A DNA stretch of 64,000 nt from Streptomyces sp. SID11385 (GCF_010548245.1 NZ_JAAGLR010001122.1:1-64000); one strand, 5' to 3'. Shown: positions 33,887 to 43,558, counted from the first letter of the stretch. Notes: generated from the sequence alone by a model not told the origin. Numbers and translations are program-made.

Positions 33887-35179
33887 ATGCCGGACAGGGA
33901 CCGTCGTCGACGCGTGTTGTTCGCCGCGTCGGACTGGCCGGGGCACCACTTCTGCATGGTGCCTCTGGCCTGGGCCATGCAGGCAGCCGGCCACGACGTG
34001 GCAGTGGCCTGCCCGCCGGGGCGGGCGGCCTCGCTCCAGGCGGCCGGGCTGATCCCGGCACCGGTCCTCTCCGCCGTCGACATGGTGACGACGGCGCGGA
34101 TGTTCACGTATCTCGCCGCCGTCAACGGCGAGCAGCCGGGGACGATGCCGCTGCACCCCTACACCGGCCGGCCCGTGCGCGGGCTCGCCGAGTTCGATGT
34201 CGTCGCGGAGCTGCCGGCCTTCCAGGAACGCTCCCACGAGATGCTGCGCCGCAGCTTCGACGGCATGGTCGCCTTCGCCCGTGCCTGGCGGCCGGACCTC
34301 GTGCTGCACGATCTGACCGCGCCGGAGGGCGCACTCGCCGCGGAACTGCTGCACGTGCCCTCGGTCTACCACCCGCCGGGGCTGTTCGGCACCGCTGAGA
34401 CGGAACCGGGGGTGGACCTCGGGGACGGGGACCCCTCGGGTTCCTTCCCGCGCTACGGGCTCCCTCGCTGGAACACCGGCCACGTGCGCTACGTCGTGGA
34501 TCCCTCACCGGCCACGATCCGCCCGCCGCACACGGACGCCCTGTTCATGGGCGTCCGCTACATCCCCTACAACGGCGCCGGCGGGATTCCCGAGGACCTC
34601 TCCCGGCCGTCCGATCGGCCCCGGGTCTGCGTGCTGTGGGGCCGGTCCGCCGCCTTCGACGACACGGGCCTCCCGGCGCTGCGCTCGGCTCTGGAGGCCG
34701 TACTCGACCAGGGTGCCGAGGTGCTGCTCGCCACGAGCGGCGAGCAGCACGACGTCGCGGCGAGGCTGCCCCCGCGGATCCGCGTCGTGCACGACCTGCC
34801 GCTCCGGCTGCTGCTCGCCCACAGCCGCGCGCTGATCCATCACGGCAGCGTCAACGCCCTGCTCACGGCGGCCGCGCTGGGTGTTCCCCAGCTCGCCCTG
34901 CCACGTACCGCGGACACCGAGGTCGTCAGCGCGCGAATGACGGCCACCGGTGCCGTCAGATCGCTGCCGGTCCGAAAGGCGGATCCCGGCGAAGTGGGCG
35001 CGGCCGTGGCGGAACTGCTGGCTGACGGGCCGCACCGGCAGGCGGCCGGGGAGCTGCGCACGGTGATCGCCGCCCAGCCCAGCCCCGCCGAACTGGTGCG
35101 CCCGCTGGAGCTGTTGGCCGCACGGGGCGGGCTGGACAAGGCTGGTCTCGACGCGGCGCGGGGAAACTCACCGCGGTGA
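33887..35179 (+). CDS. glycosyltransferase GT-4
   Basis: 430-residue GT-B glycosyltransferase: RVLFAASDWPGHHFCMVPLAWAMQAAGHDV at the start, MGVRYIPYNGAG in the linker (about 223), and the donor loop RALIHHGSVNALLTAAALGVPQLALP, with Ser replacing the second Gly of the HHGG motif, as in GT-3. The ATG follows GGAGGAG. Closest in style to GT-3, from which it is divergent, so the pair may have arisen by inverted duplication. Its stop overlaps the convergent GT-5 gene by 12 nt. Confidence 0.9.
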   Translation: MPDRDRRRRVLFAASDWPGHHFCMVPLAWAMQAAGHDVAVACPPGRAASLQAAGLIPAPVLSAVDMVTTARMFTYLAAVNGEQPGTMPLHPYTGRPVRGLAEFDVVAELPAFQERSHEMLRRSFDGMVAFARAWRPDLVLHDLTAPEGALAAELLHVPSVYHPPGLFGTAETEPGVDLGDGDPSGSFPRYGLPRWNTGHVRYVVDPSPATIRPPHTDALFMGVRYIPYNGAGGIPEDLSRPSDRPRVCVLWGRSAAFDDTGLPALRSALEAVLDQGAEVLLATSGEQHDVAARLPPRIRVVHDLPLRLLLAHSRALIHHGSVNALLTAAALGVPQLALPRTADTEVVSARMTATGAVRSLPVRKADPGEVGAAVAELLADGPHRQAAGELRTVIAAQPSPAELVRPLELLAARGGLDKAGLDAARGNSPR

Positions 35180-36433
35180 GGCGAGCTCTCCCGCGGGCGC
35201 CGATGCCCACCGGGCGCAGACCTCCGCCGGCGTCGGCATCGCGTCCCGTTCGGCCCGCACGGCGGCGACGGCCGCGCGGTAGCGGCCGTCGCCGAGCACC
35301 GAGAGCAGGGCGTCCCGTACGGCGCCGCCGTCGGCCTCCGGGTCGACGACGACACCCGCGCCCGCCTGTTCCACCCGGTAGGCGATCTCCGTGTGCGGTG
35401 GCGACTGCGGCAGGATCACCTGCGGAACACCGGCGTGCACGGCCGTCATGGCCGTTCCCGCGCCGCCGTGGTGGATCACGGCGTCGCAGCTCGGCAACAG
35501 CTGGTGGAAGGGCGGGGACTCGGCGAAGCGGGCTCCTCCCGGAAGACCGGCCGCGAGGTCCCGCTGGTCCGCGGTCCCCGCCAGCACGACCTCGATGTCC
35601 AGGCCGGCCAACGGCCCCACGAACGCGCGCATCGCGTCGGCGGCGGTCTCCTTGTCGAAGCCACCGAGTGCCAGCCCGCTCGTCACGCAGACACGGGGCC
35701 GCTGCGAACGCGTGCGGAGCCACGGCGGCAGCGCACCCGACCCGTTGTAGGGCACGTAGCGCATCGGGATCTCCGTCTGTCCGAGGGACGCCGGAACCGT
35801 CATGGCCGGTGGGGCCAGCTGGATCATGCGATCCGAGCAGGGCCTCGGGGGGAGGCCGAAACGTGCGAAGAGCGCGGTGTACTCCGGGCGCAAGCCGCCG
35901 GTGCGGCCCGTCCGTTCGGTGTGGGCCATGGTCGCCACCTCCCACCCGTGCGACACGTGCGGCACGCCGACCGCCGCGGCGGCGACCGGCCCGGCGTGGC
36001 AGAGGACATCGCACACCACCACGTCCGGACGCCAGTGGCGGGCGAAGGCGACCAGGTCCTCCACCATGCCCGCGGCCTTGTGCAGTTGCTTGCCCGCGGT
36101 GAATTCCAGTACGGCGCTCTGCGTCTCGTCCAGCAGCTCGGGCCGGGATGTCCAGCCCGCGGGCCACGGCCGGTCGCTGCCCCAGTCGCGGGAGAAGCGC
36201 GGCGGCCCCTTGCGCACCGCCTCGGTGGCGTCGCCGACCGGAACGGCCGGCAGTCCGGTCCGGTGGACGGCCGGCAGGCAGTAGGGCGGGGCGGCGACCA
36301 CGACCTCCATGCCCGCTGCCCGGCAGGCCCAGGCGGTGGGCACCATGGGGAAGAGGTGTCCCGCGGCGGACCAGGTCGCGAACAGCGCCCGCCGGGGGCG
36401 ACCGGCTGCCGGACGTCCGCGCTCACCGGCCAC
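35168..36433 (-). CDS. glycosyltransferase GT-5
   Basis: 421-residue GT-B glycosyltransferase with RALFATWSAAGHLFPMVPTAWACRAAG at the start, MRYVPYNGSGALPPWL in the linker, and an intact donor loop DAVIHHGGAGTAMTAVHAGVPQVILP. The start is a GTG at 36433 with GGAGGT 5 nt upstream; this overlaps the end of the upstream short-chain dehydrogenase gene by 11 nt, so translation is coupled. Of the seven it is one of three with the fully canonical donor motif (with GT-6 and GT-7). Confidence 0.92.
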   Translation of the reverse strand: MAGERGRPAAGRPRRALFATWSAAGHLFPMVPTAWACRAAGMEVVVAAPPYCLPAVHRTGLPAVPVGDATEAVRKGPPRFSRDWGSDRPWPAGWTSRPELLDETQSAVLEFTAGKQLHKAAGMVEDLVAFARHWRPDVVVCDVLCHAGPVAAAAVGVPHVSHGWEVATMAHTERTGRTGGLRPEYTALFARFGLPPRPCSDRMIQLAPPAMTVPASLGQTEIPMRYVPYNGSGALPPWLRTRSQRPRVCVTSGLALGGFDKETAADAMRAFVGPLAGLDIEVVLAGTADQRDLAAGLPGGARFAESPPFHQLLPSCDAVIHHGGAGTAMTAVHAGVPQVILPQSPPHTEIAYRVEQAGAGVVVDPEADGGAVRDALLSVLGDGRYRAAVAAVRAERDAMPTPAEVCARWASAPAGELASPR

Positions 36434-37178
36434 CGGACACCTCCAGTACCTGGCCGCTGATGTTCCCGTTGGCGCCCGAGCCGAGGAACAGCACGGCCGC
36501 CGCCACATCGCCGGGCTCGCTGAGGCGGCCGGTCGCCGTCCGCGCGCGTTCGCCCTCCCGCAGAGCGGCCGGCAGTTGCTGCCGGACGCCCTCCGTGCGG
36601 GTCAGTCCGGGCGCCACCACGTTGACCAGGACACCCTCCTTCCCGGCCTCCCAGGCCAGGCTGCGGGCGAAGCCGTGCAGGCCCGACTTGACGGCCGCAT
36701 AGGTCTCCTGACCGCGGCGACCGTGTCCGACGATGTGCGAGGAGAGGTAGACGACGCGTCCCCACCGCCGGCCGCGCATGTCCGGCAGCACGGCCTGGGT
36801 CAGGGCCATGGTGGCGATGAGATTGTCGGTGATCGTCGCCTGCCATTCGGCGGCGGCCACCTGCTCGAAGCTCTGTCCGGCAGGGCGTCTGCCGGTGCGG
36901 TGGTAGGCGTTGGCCACCAGGACGTCGACACCGCCCCAGCGCTGCCGCACCTCGTCCAGGGCGGCCCGCGCCGAGTCGGGCTCGTCGAGGGCGTAGCGGA
37001 CCGCCATGGCCCGCTCGGAGCCGAGTCCGGCGGCCGCGCGCTCGGCGGCTTCCTCGTCGTTGCGGTAGGTGAGGGCCACCCGGGCCCCCTCCGCCGCGAA
37101 TGCCTCCGCGACCGCGGCTCCGATCCCCCGGGTTCCCCCGGTGACCAGCACCACTCGGTCGTTGAGTGCGGAATCCAT
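36423..37178 (-). CDS. short-chain dehydrogenase/reductase
   Basis: 251-residue SDR with TGGTRGIGAAVAEAFAAEG loop, NAYHRTGRRP in place of the usual NNAG, Ser in YLSSHIVG and Tyr/Lys in TYAAVKSGLHG, and C-terminal GNISGQVLEVSGGR typical of FabG-like enzymes. Probably reduces a keto group of the aglycone or an attached group. The substrate is unknown; it is not close to the ActKR-type enzyme at 28,396. The ATG follows GGAGG. Heads the two-gene operon with GT-5. Confidence 0.85.
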   Translation of the reverse strand: MDSALNDRVVLVTGGTRGIGAAVAEAFAAEGARVALTYRNDEEAAERAAAGLGSERAMAVRYALDEPDSARAALDEVRQRWGGVDVLVANAYHRTGRRPAGQSFEQVAAAEWQATITDNLIATMALTQAVLPDMRGRRWGRVVYLSSHIVGHGRRGQETYAAVKSGLHGFARSLAWEAGKEGVLVNVVAPGLTRTEGVRQQLPAALREGERARTATGRLSEPGDVAAAVLFLGSGANGNISGQVLEVSGGR

Positions 37179-37202
37179 GGGCGCCTCCGGTGCTCTCGTC
37201 GG

Positions 37203-37241
37203 GCCGTACCGGGGGGTACGGCTCAGGAGGCGGAAGCCTCC
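37203..37241 (-). promoter_or_regulatory. two tandem hairpins in the SDR/GT-5 leader
   Basis: GCCGTACC (37203-37210) pairs with GGTACGGC (37215-37222), loop 4 nt; GGAGGC (37226-37231) pairs with GCCTCC (37236-37241), loop 4 nt. Both lie between the candidate SARP site and the SDR start codon, so they would form in the 5' leader. They could stabilise or attenuate the transcript. Confidence 0.5.
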
Positions 37242-37267
37242 TCGCTCGGGGCATCGTCCGCGGGCGC

Positions 37268-37351
37268 GCTGGAGCACCGCTCGTGCGGCGTTCGACCGGG
37301 CGGGCGGCCAGGGGACCGGGCGGTCAGCCGGGAGTCCAGCCGGATTCCAGC
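37268..37351. promoter_or_regulatory. divergent SARP operators (SDR/GT-5 and methyltransferase)
   Basis: - strand: GTCGAAC (37296-37290), CACGAGC (37285-37279), CTCCAGC (37274-37268), 11 bp apart. + strand: GTCAGCC (37323-37329), GTCCAGC (37334-37340), TTCCAGC (37345-37351), 11 bp apart, followed after 9 bp by TACGTT, a plausible -10 element, and ending 60 bp before the methyltransferase ATG. Confidence 0.65.
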
Positions 37352-37411
37352 ACCTCGTCCTACGTTCTCCGCAGGCCCGGCCGGGCCTGGACACGAGGAC
37401 GGGAGAATGAG

Positions 37412-38452
37412 ATGCCGCACGAGGATTCCCCGGGAGCAGCGGAGGAGTTCGGTTCACTGCTCTTCTCGGTGCTGTCGTTCCGGGTGTACGCCACCGCCGT
37501 ACGCCTGGGCATCCCCGAAGCCATCGGCGAGGAGGTGCGTACGGGCGCCGAGATCGCCGCGGCGACCGGGACCGACGAGCCGGCCCTGCAGCGACTGCTG
37601 CGGGCACTGGCCGGCCAGCGGCTGGTGGAGTCCCGGGGCGAGGACGCCTGGGCGCTGACCGGCTCGGGCCGTCAGCTCCTGCCCGGTGTACCGGGGTCGG
37701 CACGCGACATGGTGCTGTTCTACGGCGATCCGCTGACCTGGCAGACCTTCGGCGCGCTCGAAGCGACGGTGCGCACCGGACGGACCGCGTTCACCGAGGT
37801 GACGGGCTCCGCCTTCTTCGACCACTTCGCCGCCGACGACGTGTACGCCCGCAGGTACCACGCGGCCATGCGCGCGGGTTCGCAGATGCTCGCCCCGCTG
37901 GTCGTGCACGGCTACACCTGGGACAAGGCCGCCACCATCGTGGACGTGGGCGGCGGCGACGGCACCACGCTCGCCGCCGTGCTGGCGGCCCATCCCACCG
38001 CGCGCGGCACGCTGTTCGACACGGCGGAGGCCCTGCGGGACAGCACCGGTGTCCTGGAGGCGGCCGGCGTGGCGGACCGCGTGGAGCTGGTGACGGGCGA
38101 CTTCCGCACCTCTGTGCCGGAGGGCGGCGACCTGTACCTGCTCAAGAACGTGCTGCACGAGTGGGACGACGAGGACTGCGTGCACGTGCTGCGTTCCTGC
38201 GCGGCGGCCGCCGCTCCGGGAGGCAGCGTCGTCGTCGTGGCCTCGCTGCTGCCGGACGCGGAGGAGCGGATGGACCCGGCCGCCACGATGTATGCGGTCG
38301 TCAGCGACATCCAGCTCATGTGCCTGAGCGGCAAGGAGCGGAGCCGGTCCGGTTACCGGGAACTGTTCGAGCGGGCCGGCCTGACGCTGTCCGAGGTACG
38401 GCCGCTGCCCTTCCTGCCCAATTACCACGTGCTGGTGGCGACCGCGGCCTGA
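37412..38452 (+). CDS. SAM-dependent O-methyltransferase
   Basis: 346 residues, PF00891-type: N-terminal dimerisation helix bundle with LGIPEAIGEEVRTGAEIAAATGTDEPALQRLLRAL, then motif I IVDVGGGDGTTLAAVL (about 185), and LLKNVLHEWDDEDCVHVLRSC with the catalytic-type His (about 250). Methylates a phenol or a sugar hydroxyl. The ATG follows GGGAG. Single gene behind a triple-heptamer promoter; convergent with the 2,3-dehydratase gene 34 bp away. Confidence 0.9.
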   Translation: MPHEDSPGAAEEFGSLLFSVLSFRVYATAVRLGIPEAIGEEVRTGAEIAAATGTDEPALQRLLRALAGQRLVESRGEDAWALTGSGRQLLPGVPGSARDMVLFYGDPLTWQTFGALEATVRTGRTAFTEVTGSAFFDHFAADDVYARRYHAAMRAGSQMLAPLVVHGYTWDKAATIVDVGGGDGTTLAAVLAAHPTARGTLFDTAEALRDSTGVLEAAGVADRVELVTGDFRTSVPEGGDLYLLKNVLHEWDDEDCVHVLRSCAAAAAPGGSVVVVASLLPDAEERMDPAATMYAVVSDIQLMCLSGKERSRSGYRELFERAGLTLSEVRPLPFLPNYHVLVATAA

Positions 38453-38486
38453 GCCCGTGGGGCGTCGGCCGCGGGGCCGGGGTCAG

Positions 38487-39917
38487 TCAGTGCAGGGCGT
38501 GCAGCAGTGCGATCAGCGTCCGGGCCTGCATGTTCAGGTAGTAGCTGTGCTCCAGCAGCCGCTGCACCTGCGCCACTGTGACCCAGGTGAACGCGGGGGG
38601 CACGTCGAGCGGGAAGTCCTCACCGACATCGATGACCAGGTACCGGTTCTCCGCGTCCAGGAAGCGGGCCCCCTCCTCGCACATCCTCACCTCGCAACGG
38701 ACCCGGTCCCCGGGCATCGCGAGGGCCGCGTCCAGGAAGTGCGGCCGCGGCCACCCGGGGCGGCCCTCGTGGTTGCTGGGTGTGCACTGCACCGTCGGGC
38801 GGAACTCGGCGACGTCCAGCGATCCCGCCTCCACCCGGGCTTCGAGCAGGACGTGCAGTACGCCGTCGATGCTGCGGGTGAAGAGCGCGGACAGACCACC
38901 GGGCACGGGGGCCAGGAGCGGCTGCGTCCAGTGGGCGACCTCCCTGCTGCGCGCCGTCACCTCGGCGCCGACGACGGCGAAGTAACGGCCGTCCGGACGG
39001 GATATCTCCTCGTCCAGCCGCTGCCATCCGGCTACTTCGGACAGCGGAACGGTGCGCTGTCCCACCTCGTGCAGGGCCTTGACGGCGGTCAGCCGGCTGA
39101 TGACCTCGGGCAGCCGGTGCCGGCTGGCGGCCTGTTCGTCCAGGGACTTCAGCAGCGCCGCCCGGAAACGCGACTGCCGGTGGCCGGCTTCCCCTTCTTC
39201 CGGCGCCCGCTCCGGCAGGCAGGCCAGGACCGAGCAGGTCTCCATGCTCAGCAGGTGGTCGCGGGACATCAGGCGTCGCAGCTGCCCCAGCGTGAGCCAG
39301 CAGAAGTCACCTCCGGACGGGATGTCGGCGGTGGACTCGACCACCAGGTGCCGGTTGCGCTTGCGCAGGAACCACGCGCTGCGCTCGGACTGGAGGTTGT
39401 CCAGGAGCACCTGCTCGGGAGGGGGGGCGAGGAAGTACTCGACATAGGGGATGGACCGCCCGTTGTGGACGCCGGTGTAGTTGCTGCGGGTGGCCTGGAC
39501 CGTGGGCGAGATCCGAACCGCTCCCGGGTTGCCCGGTTCCGCCTTGGCCTGCACCAGGAAGTGCAGGACGCCGGCCAGCTCGCGGACCACGAAGCCGAGG
39601 ATGCCGATCTCGCGCTGGACCAGGACGGGCTGCTCCCACGGCGGGCTGTCCCCGTCCGGCTGGACGCGCAGGCCCTCGACCGAGAAGAAGCGGCCGCTGC
39701 GGTGTGTCAGCGCCCCGGTGTCCGGGTCGAATCCCCAGCCCGACATCCGGGAGAAGGGGATGCGGGTCACCACGAAACCGGCCCGTCGGCGCTTTTGCGC
39801 GAACCACTGCTCGAAGCGGTGGTTGGGGGTCACGGTGCTGTCCGTCGTCCGCGCGGAGAGGGCGAACCGCCGGGCGGCCTCCTCCCGGCTCGCCGTTTCC
39901 GGGGCGGAACTGCGCAT
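38487..39917 (-). CDS. NDP-hexose 2,3-dehydratase (first copy)
   Basis: 476 residues of the PF03559 family, made of two homologous halves (about 30-240 and 255-470), each with a TVQATRSNYTGVH or TVQCTPSNHEG stretch that aligns with the other. It eliminates water from C-2/C-3 of NDP-4-keto-6-deoxyglucose, the committed step to 2-deoxysugars; the unstable product is then reduced by the 3-ketoreductase. The ATG follows GGGAGG. It is monocistronic and far from the other sugar genes, which may mean it serves a separate branch. Confidence 0.94.
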   Translation of the reverse strand: MRSSAPETASREEAARRFALSARTTDSTVTPNHRFEQWFAQKRRRAGFVVTRIPFSRMSGWGFDPDTGALTHRSGRFFSVEGLRVQPDGDSPPWEQPVLVQREIGILGFVVRELAGVLHFLVQAKAEPGNPGAVRISPTVQATRSNYTGVHNGRSIPYVEYFLAPPPEQVLLDNLQSERSAWFLRKRNRHLVVESTADIPSGGDFCWLTLGQLRRLMSRDHLLSMETCSVLACLPERAPEEGEAGHRQSRFRAALLKSLDEQAASRHRLPEVISRLTAVKALHEVGQRTVPLSEVAGWQRLDEEISRPDGRYFAVVGAEVTARSREVAHWTQPLLAPVPGGLSALFTRSIDGVLHVLLEARVEAGSLDVAEFRPTVQCTPSNHEGRPGWPRPHFLDAALAMPGDRVRCEVRMCEEGARFLDAENRYLVIDVGEDFPLDVPPAFTWVTVAQVQRLLEHSYYLNMQARTLIALLHALH

Positions 39918-39964
39918 CGGGTGCCTCCCAGTCGTCTGCACGTGCCGGAAGGATCGGGTACGCG

Positions 39965-39982
39965 GTTCCAGTACCGCTCGAA
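39965..39982 (+). promoter_or_regulatory. possible SARP heptamer pair
   Basis: GTTCCAG (39965-39971) and GCTCGAA (39976-39982) are 11 bp apart, between the divergent 2,3-dehydratase and AfsR-like genes. They lie inside a larger inverted repeat with arms CGTGCCGG and CCGGCACG. They read as direct repeats toward the AfsR-like gene, but the site is closer to the dehydratase. Confidence 0.35.
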
Positions 39983-40076
39983 TCCGGCACGACCCCGGTC
40001 GCCCCCGGTCCCGGCCCCGGCCCGGGGAGGTCCGTCCGTGCTGTGGCCGCGGTGGTACCGGCGGTAGGCTGCCGGG

Positions 40077-43000
40077 GTGGGTACGACAGTCGGGCACGGT
40101 GTTCAGCTGGGCGTTCTGGGACCCCCCGTGGCACGTGACAGTGAAGGGGAACCCGTCACTGTGCCGGGCCGGAGGCTCGGTGCGCTGGCGCTCGTCCTGG
40201 TTCTGGCCCGCGGCCGCGAGGTCTCCCGGGACAGGCTGGTGGCGGCGCTGTGGGACGAGCGGACCCCGGCAAACCCCGCGAACGCCGTGCAGGCGCTGGT
40301 CTCCCGGCTGCGCCGGGCCGCCCCCGGAGTGACGGTCCGCTCCGGGCCCACCGGTTACAGCCTGCGGGCCGAGCCCGGGGCGGTGGACGCCTGGCTGTTC
40401 GAGGAGCTGTGCCGCAGGGGCCGGGCCGAGCTGCCTGGCGATCCCGCCCGTGCGGCGGAGTTGCTGCGGGAGGCGCTGGCGCTGTGGCGGGGCGATCCGC
40501 CCATTGGCGCGGCAGCGGCCCGCGCCGGTATGACCCGGCTGGAGGAGCTGCGCCGCGCCGCGCTCGCCGACCGCGTCACCGCCGACCTGTCCCGTGGCGA
40601 GAGTCACGCACTGCTCCCGGAGCTGGAGCAGCTGACGGTCGCCGAGCCGACGTGTGAGCAGTGGTACGTCCTGCTCATGCGCGCCCTGCGGGCGTGCGGC
40701 CGGCAGGGCGAGGCGCTCCGGGTCTACGCCAGGGCCCGCACTGTTCTCGCGGAGGAGCTGGGCGCGGACCCGTCCGCGGAACTCCGCCGCGCCCATCTCG
40801 CCGTGCTCCGCGACACCGCGGGAAACGAGGGGGCCGAGAGAAGCGGCGGGAGGGGCGCCGCCGACGGGGCCGGCGGGAGCGGCAGCAGTGGGGCGCAGGA
40901 CCGCCCGGCGGGCGCTTCCCCGCCTCGCACCGCCCCTCCCCCTGATGACCTGCCGCCCCCGGGCAACCTGCCGCTCCGCCTGACCCCGCTGCTCGGCAGG
41001 GAGCAGGAGCGCGAGTTGCTGACGGGCCTGCTGGAGGAGGCCAGGCTGGTGACCCTGGTGGGGCCGGGCGGAGTGGGCAAGACACGGTTGTCCATCGAGA
41101 TCGCGGAAGAGGTGGCCGGCCGCTTCGGCGACGGCGCCTGGTTCGTGGACCTGTCCGGTCTCTCCGACTCCACCCAGCTCGCGGGTGCTGTGCTCGGCAC
41201 GGTCGGCGCCCAGGGCCCCACCGTGCTCCAGGCAGCGGAACGGACCCCGTCCGGCGCACCCGCCGAACGTCTCGCGGCGGCCATCGGGCGGCGCCGGCTG
41301 CTGCTGGTGCTCGACAACTGCGAGCACCAGCTCGACGCGGTCGCCGAGCTGGTGGAGGGCGTTCTCACGTCCTGCCCCGGTGCGCACGTGCTTGCCACCA
41401 GCCGGGAACCGCTGGCGGTCGCCGGGGAGCGGCTGGTCCCGCTGGAGCCGCTGCGCTGCCCGCCGCCCGGCGCGTGCGGCCCCGCGCTGTTCGAGAACGC
41501 CGCGGTGCGGCTGTTCACCGACCGCGCCGTCACCGTGCGGCCCTCCTTCGCGCTCACGGAGTCCGACGCGTCCGGCGTGGCCCGTATCTGCCGGGTGCTG
41601 GACGGGCTGCCGCTCGCCATCGAGCTGGCCGCTTCCCGGCTGCGGGCCCTGTCGATCGCGCAGATCGCGGAACGGCTGGAGGACCGCTTCCGGCTGCTGG
41701 TCGGGGGGCGCAGGGCTCAGCCGGCCCGGCACCGGACCTTGGAGGCGGTGGTGTCCTGGAGCTGGGACCTGCTGGACGCCGACGAGCGCGAACTGGCCAT
41801 GCTGCTGGCCGCCTTCACCGGCGGTGCCACCCTGGAAACGGTGGAGAGCCTGTGGGCGGCGCTGCACCCGCCTGGCGAAGCCGTCCGGGACGTGCTCGAC
41901 CTGCTCACCGCGCTGGTGGACAAGTCCTTGGTGAGCACGGGGGAGGCCGAGTCCGGGGTGCGTTACCGGATGCTCGGCACGATCCAGGAGTACCTGCGGG
42001 GCAAACTGGCCGCGTCGGGCGGGGAGAGCAGAGTCCGCCGGGCGCACGCCGAGCACTTCCTCGCGTTCGCCGAGTCCTCGGCGCCCGAGTTGCTCCGCGC
42101 CGGCCAGGTCCGGCGGCTGGCACGGCTCAACGACGAACATCAGAACATGCTCTCCGCGCTCGCCTGGCGGATCGACGGGGGCGAGGCGGACGCCTCGGTC
42201 CGGATGGTGGCCGCACTCGGCTGGTACTGGTTCCTGTGCGGCCACCACGTGGAGGCGGCGAGCTGGGCCGAGCGCGCCCTCGCCGTCCCCGGGGCACCCG
42301 GCGGTATGGCACGGGCGCTGGTGACTGTGATGTCGGCGCTGACGCCCGCCGCTGGTCCTGAGGGCGCGGCCATGATCCTGGACCGGGTGCGGCGCGGCAT
42401 GGCCTTGGCCGCGCAGGCCCGCCGGGACGGAGAGCCCGAGCGGCTGGAGCTGTCCGTCATCGCGGGAGTGTTCGAGGGCGACCCGGTCGCCATGCTGGAG
42501 TCGACGCGTCGGCTGACCGCCGCCCGCGACCCTTGGGTCCGCGCCTGTGGTCACCTCAACTCCGGCCATCTTCACGCGACATGGGGTCAGGCCGAGCAGG
42601 CCGAGGGGCATTTCACCTCGGCGCTCGCGGAGAGCCGCTCGATCGGGGAGCGGTGGGGCCAGGTCCAGGCGCTCAGCGGTCTGGCCAAGATCGCGGGTGG
42701 CCGGGGCGACACCGCCGCCGCGGTGCGGCGGCTGCACGAGGCGTTGCGGCTCGCCGTGGAGCTGGGGGCCCGCCAGGACGAGGCCATGGTGCGCGGCTGG
42801 CTGGGCGCGGAGCTGGCGCACAACGGGGACCTCGCGGCCGCCCGGCGGGAACTTGACACCGCCCTGACGGTCGCCCGGCGAGCCGGGGCGGCCCGGATGG
42901 CGCCTTTCGTGCGGGTCCGGCTCGCCGACGTGGCACGGTTCCAGGGCGATCTGCAGACGGCTGCCCGGATGCTGGCGGCGGCGTCGGCGGAGTGCCTGGA

Positions 43001-43430
43001 GGACGCTGTGCCCGACATCGGCCGGCTGGTGCCCGTGCTGTGCGGGCGCGGCCACCTCGACGTCGCCCTGCACCGTACGCCGGAGGCGCGCGAGCAGCAC
43101 GCCCGCGCTGTCGAGCACGTGCTGTTGCTCAACGACCCCCGGTCGGCGGGCGGCGTGGCCACGCTCGCCGCCGACATCGCACAGGCCGAGGGGGACCCGG
43201 AGCACGCGGCGGCTCTGCTGGGCCTCGCCGCCGCGCTCACCGGCGTCCCCGACCACGCCGAGCTGGACCGCACCCGCATCCGGGACCGGTGCCGACAGGC
43301 CCTTGGCGAGGCGGCGTTCGCCACCGCTCACCGACGCGGAGCGGCCGCCTGGAAGGATGCCCCGGCCGGGGAACTGGCCGGCGTCCTCGCCCTTGCTTCC
43401 TCGGCGCGATCCAGGCCGGACGGACCGTAG
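40077..43430 (+). CDS. large AfsR/SARP-type regulator with NTPase and repeat domains
   Basis: 1117-residue regulator. Winged-helix plus BTAD at 1-240 (GVQLGVLGPPVARDSEG, then VVALWDERTPANPANAVQALVSRLRR-like helices); Gly/Pro/Ser-rich linker (about 255-300); NTPase from about 300 with Walker A TLVGPGGVGKTRLSIEIA and Walker B LLLVLDNCEH; C-terminal TPR-like helices to the end. It probably activates cluster genes in an ATP- or ligand-dependent way. The GTG start has a weak ribosome site, and nearby alternatives exist. The ABC exporter follows, preceded by four phased heptamers, so this gene or the small SARPs may control export. Confidence 0.9.
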   Translation: MGTTVGHGVQLGVLGPPVARDSEGEPVTVPGRRLGALALVLVLARGREVSRDRLVAALWDERTPANPANAVQALVSRLRRAAPGVTVRSGPTGYSLRAEPGAVDAWLFEELCRRGRAELPGDPARAAELLREALALWRGDPPIGAAAARAGMTRLEELRRAALADRVTADLSRGESHALLPELEQLTVAEPTCEQWYVLLMRALRACGRQGEALRVYARARTVLAEELGADPSAELRRAHLAVLRDTAGNEGAERSGGRGAADGAGGSGSSGAQDRPAGASPPRTAPPPDDLPPPGNLPLRLTPLLGREQERELLTGLLEEARLVTLVGPGGVGKTRLSIEIAEEVAGRFGDGAWFVDLSGLSDSTQLAGAVLGTVGAQGPTVLQAAERTPSGAPAERLAAAIGRRRLLLVLDNCEHQLDAVAELVEGVLTSCPGAHVLATSREPLAVAGERLVPLEPLRCPPPGACGPALFENAAVRLFTDRAVTVRPSFALTESDASGVARICRVLDGLPLAIELAASRLRALSIAQIAERLEDRFRLLVGGRRAQPARHRTLEAVVSWSWDLLDADERELAMLLAAFTGGATLETVESLWAALHPPGEAVRDVLDLLTALVDKSLVSTGEAESGVRYRMLGTIQEYLRGKLAASGGESRVRRAHAEHFLAFAESSAPELLRAGQVRRLARLNDEHQNMLSALAWRIDGGEADASVRMVAALGWYWFLCGHHVEAASWAERALAVPGAPGGMARALVTVMSALTPAAGPEGAAMILDRVRRGMALAAQARRDGEPERLELSVIAGVFEGDPVAMLESTRRLTAARDPWVRACGHLNSGHLHATWGQAEQAEGHFTSALAESRSIGERWGQVQALSGLAKIAGGRGDTAAAVRRLHEALRLAVELGARQDEAMVRGWLGAELAHNGDLAAARRELDTALTVARRAGAARMAPFVRVRLADVARFQGDLQTAARMLAAASAECLEDAVPDIGRLVPVLCGRGHLDVALHRTPEAREQHARAVEHVLLLNDPRSAGGVATLAADIAQAEGDPEHAAALLGLAAALTGVPDHAELDRTRIRDRCRQALGEAAFATAHRRGAAAWKDAPAGELAGVLALASSARSRPDGP

Positions 43431-43453
43431 CGGCCTCGCCCCGCCCCGCGCGC

Positions 43454-43502
43454 TGTCAGCGCCGTGTCAGCTGCCGTGGAGCGCTGTCAGCCCCGTCTCA
43501 GC
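43454..43502 (+). promoter_or_regulatory. four-heptamer SARP operator before the ABC exporter
   Basis: TGTCAGC at 43454, 43465 and 43485 and TCTCAGC at 43496. The first two and the last two are each exactly 11 bp apart, with 20 bp between the pairs. The last ends 56 bp before the ATPase ATG. The near-identical heptamers make this the clearest repeat of its kind in the window. Confidence 0.68.
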
Positions 43503-43558
43503 CGACCCGGAGAAACTCTCCTCATCCGGTACGGCCCGAGCGTTGAAGGCGGTTTTCC

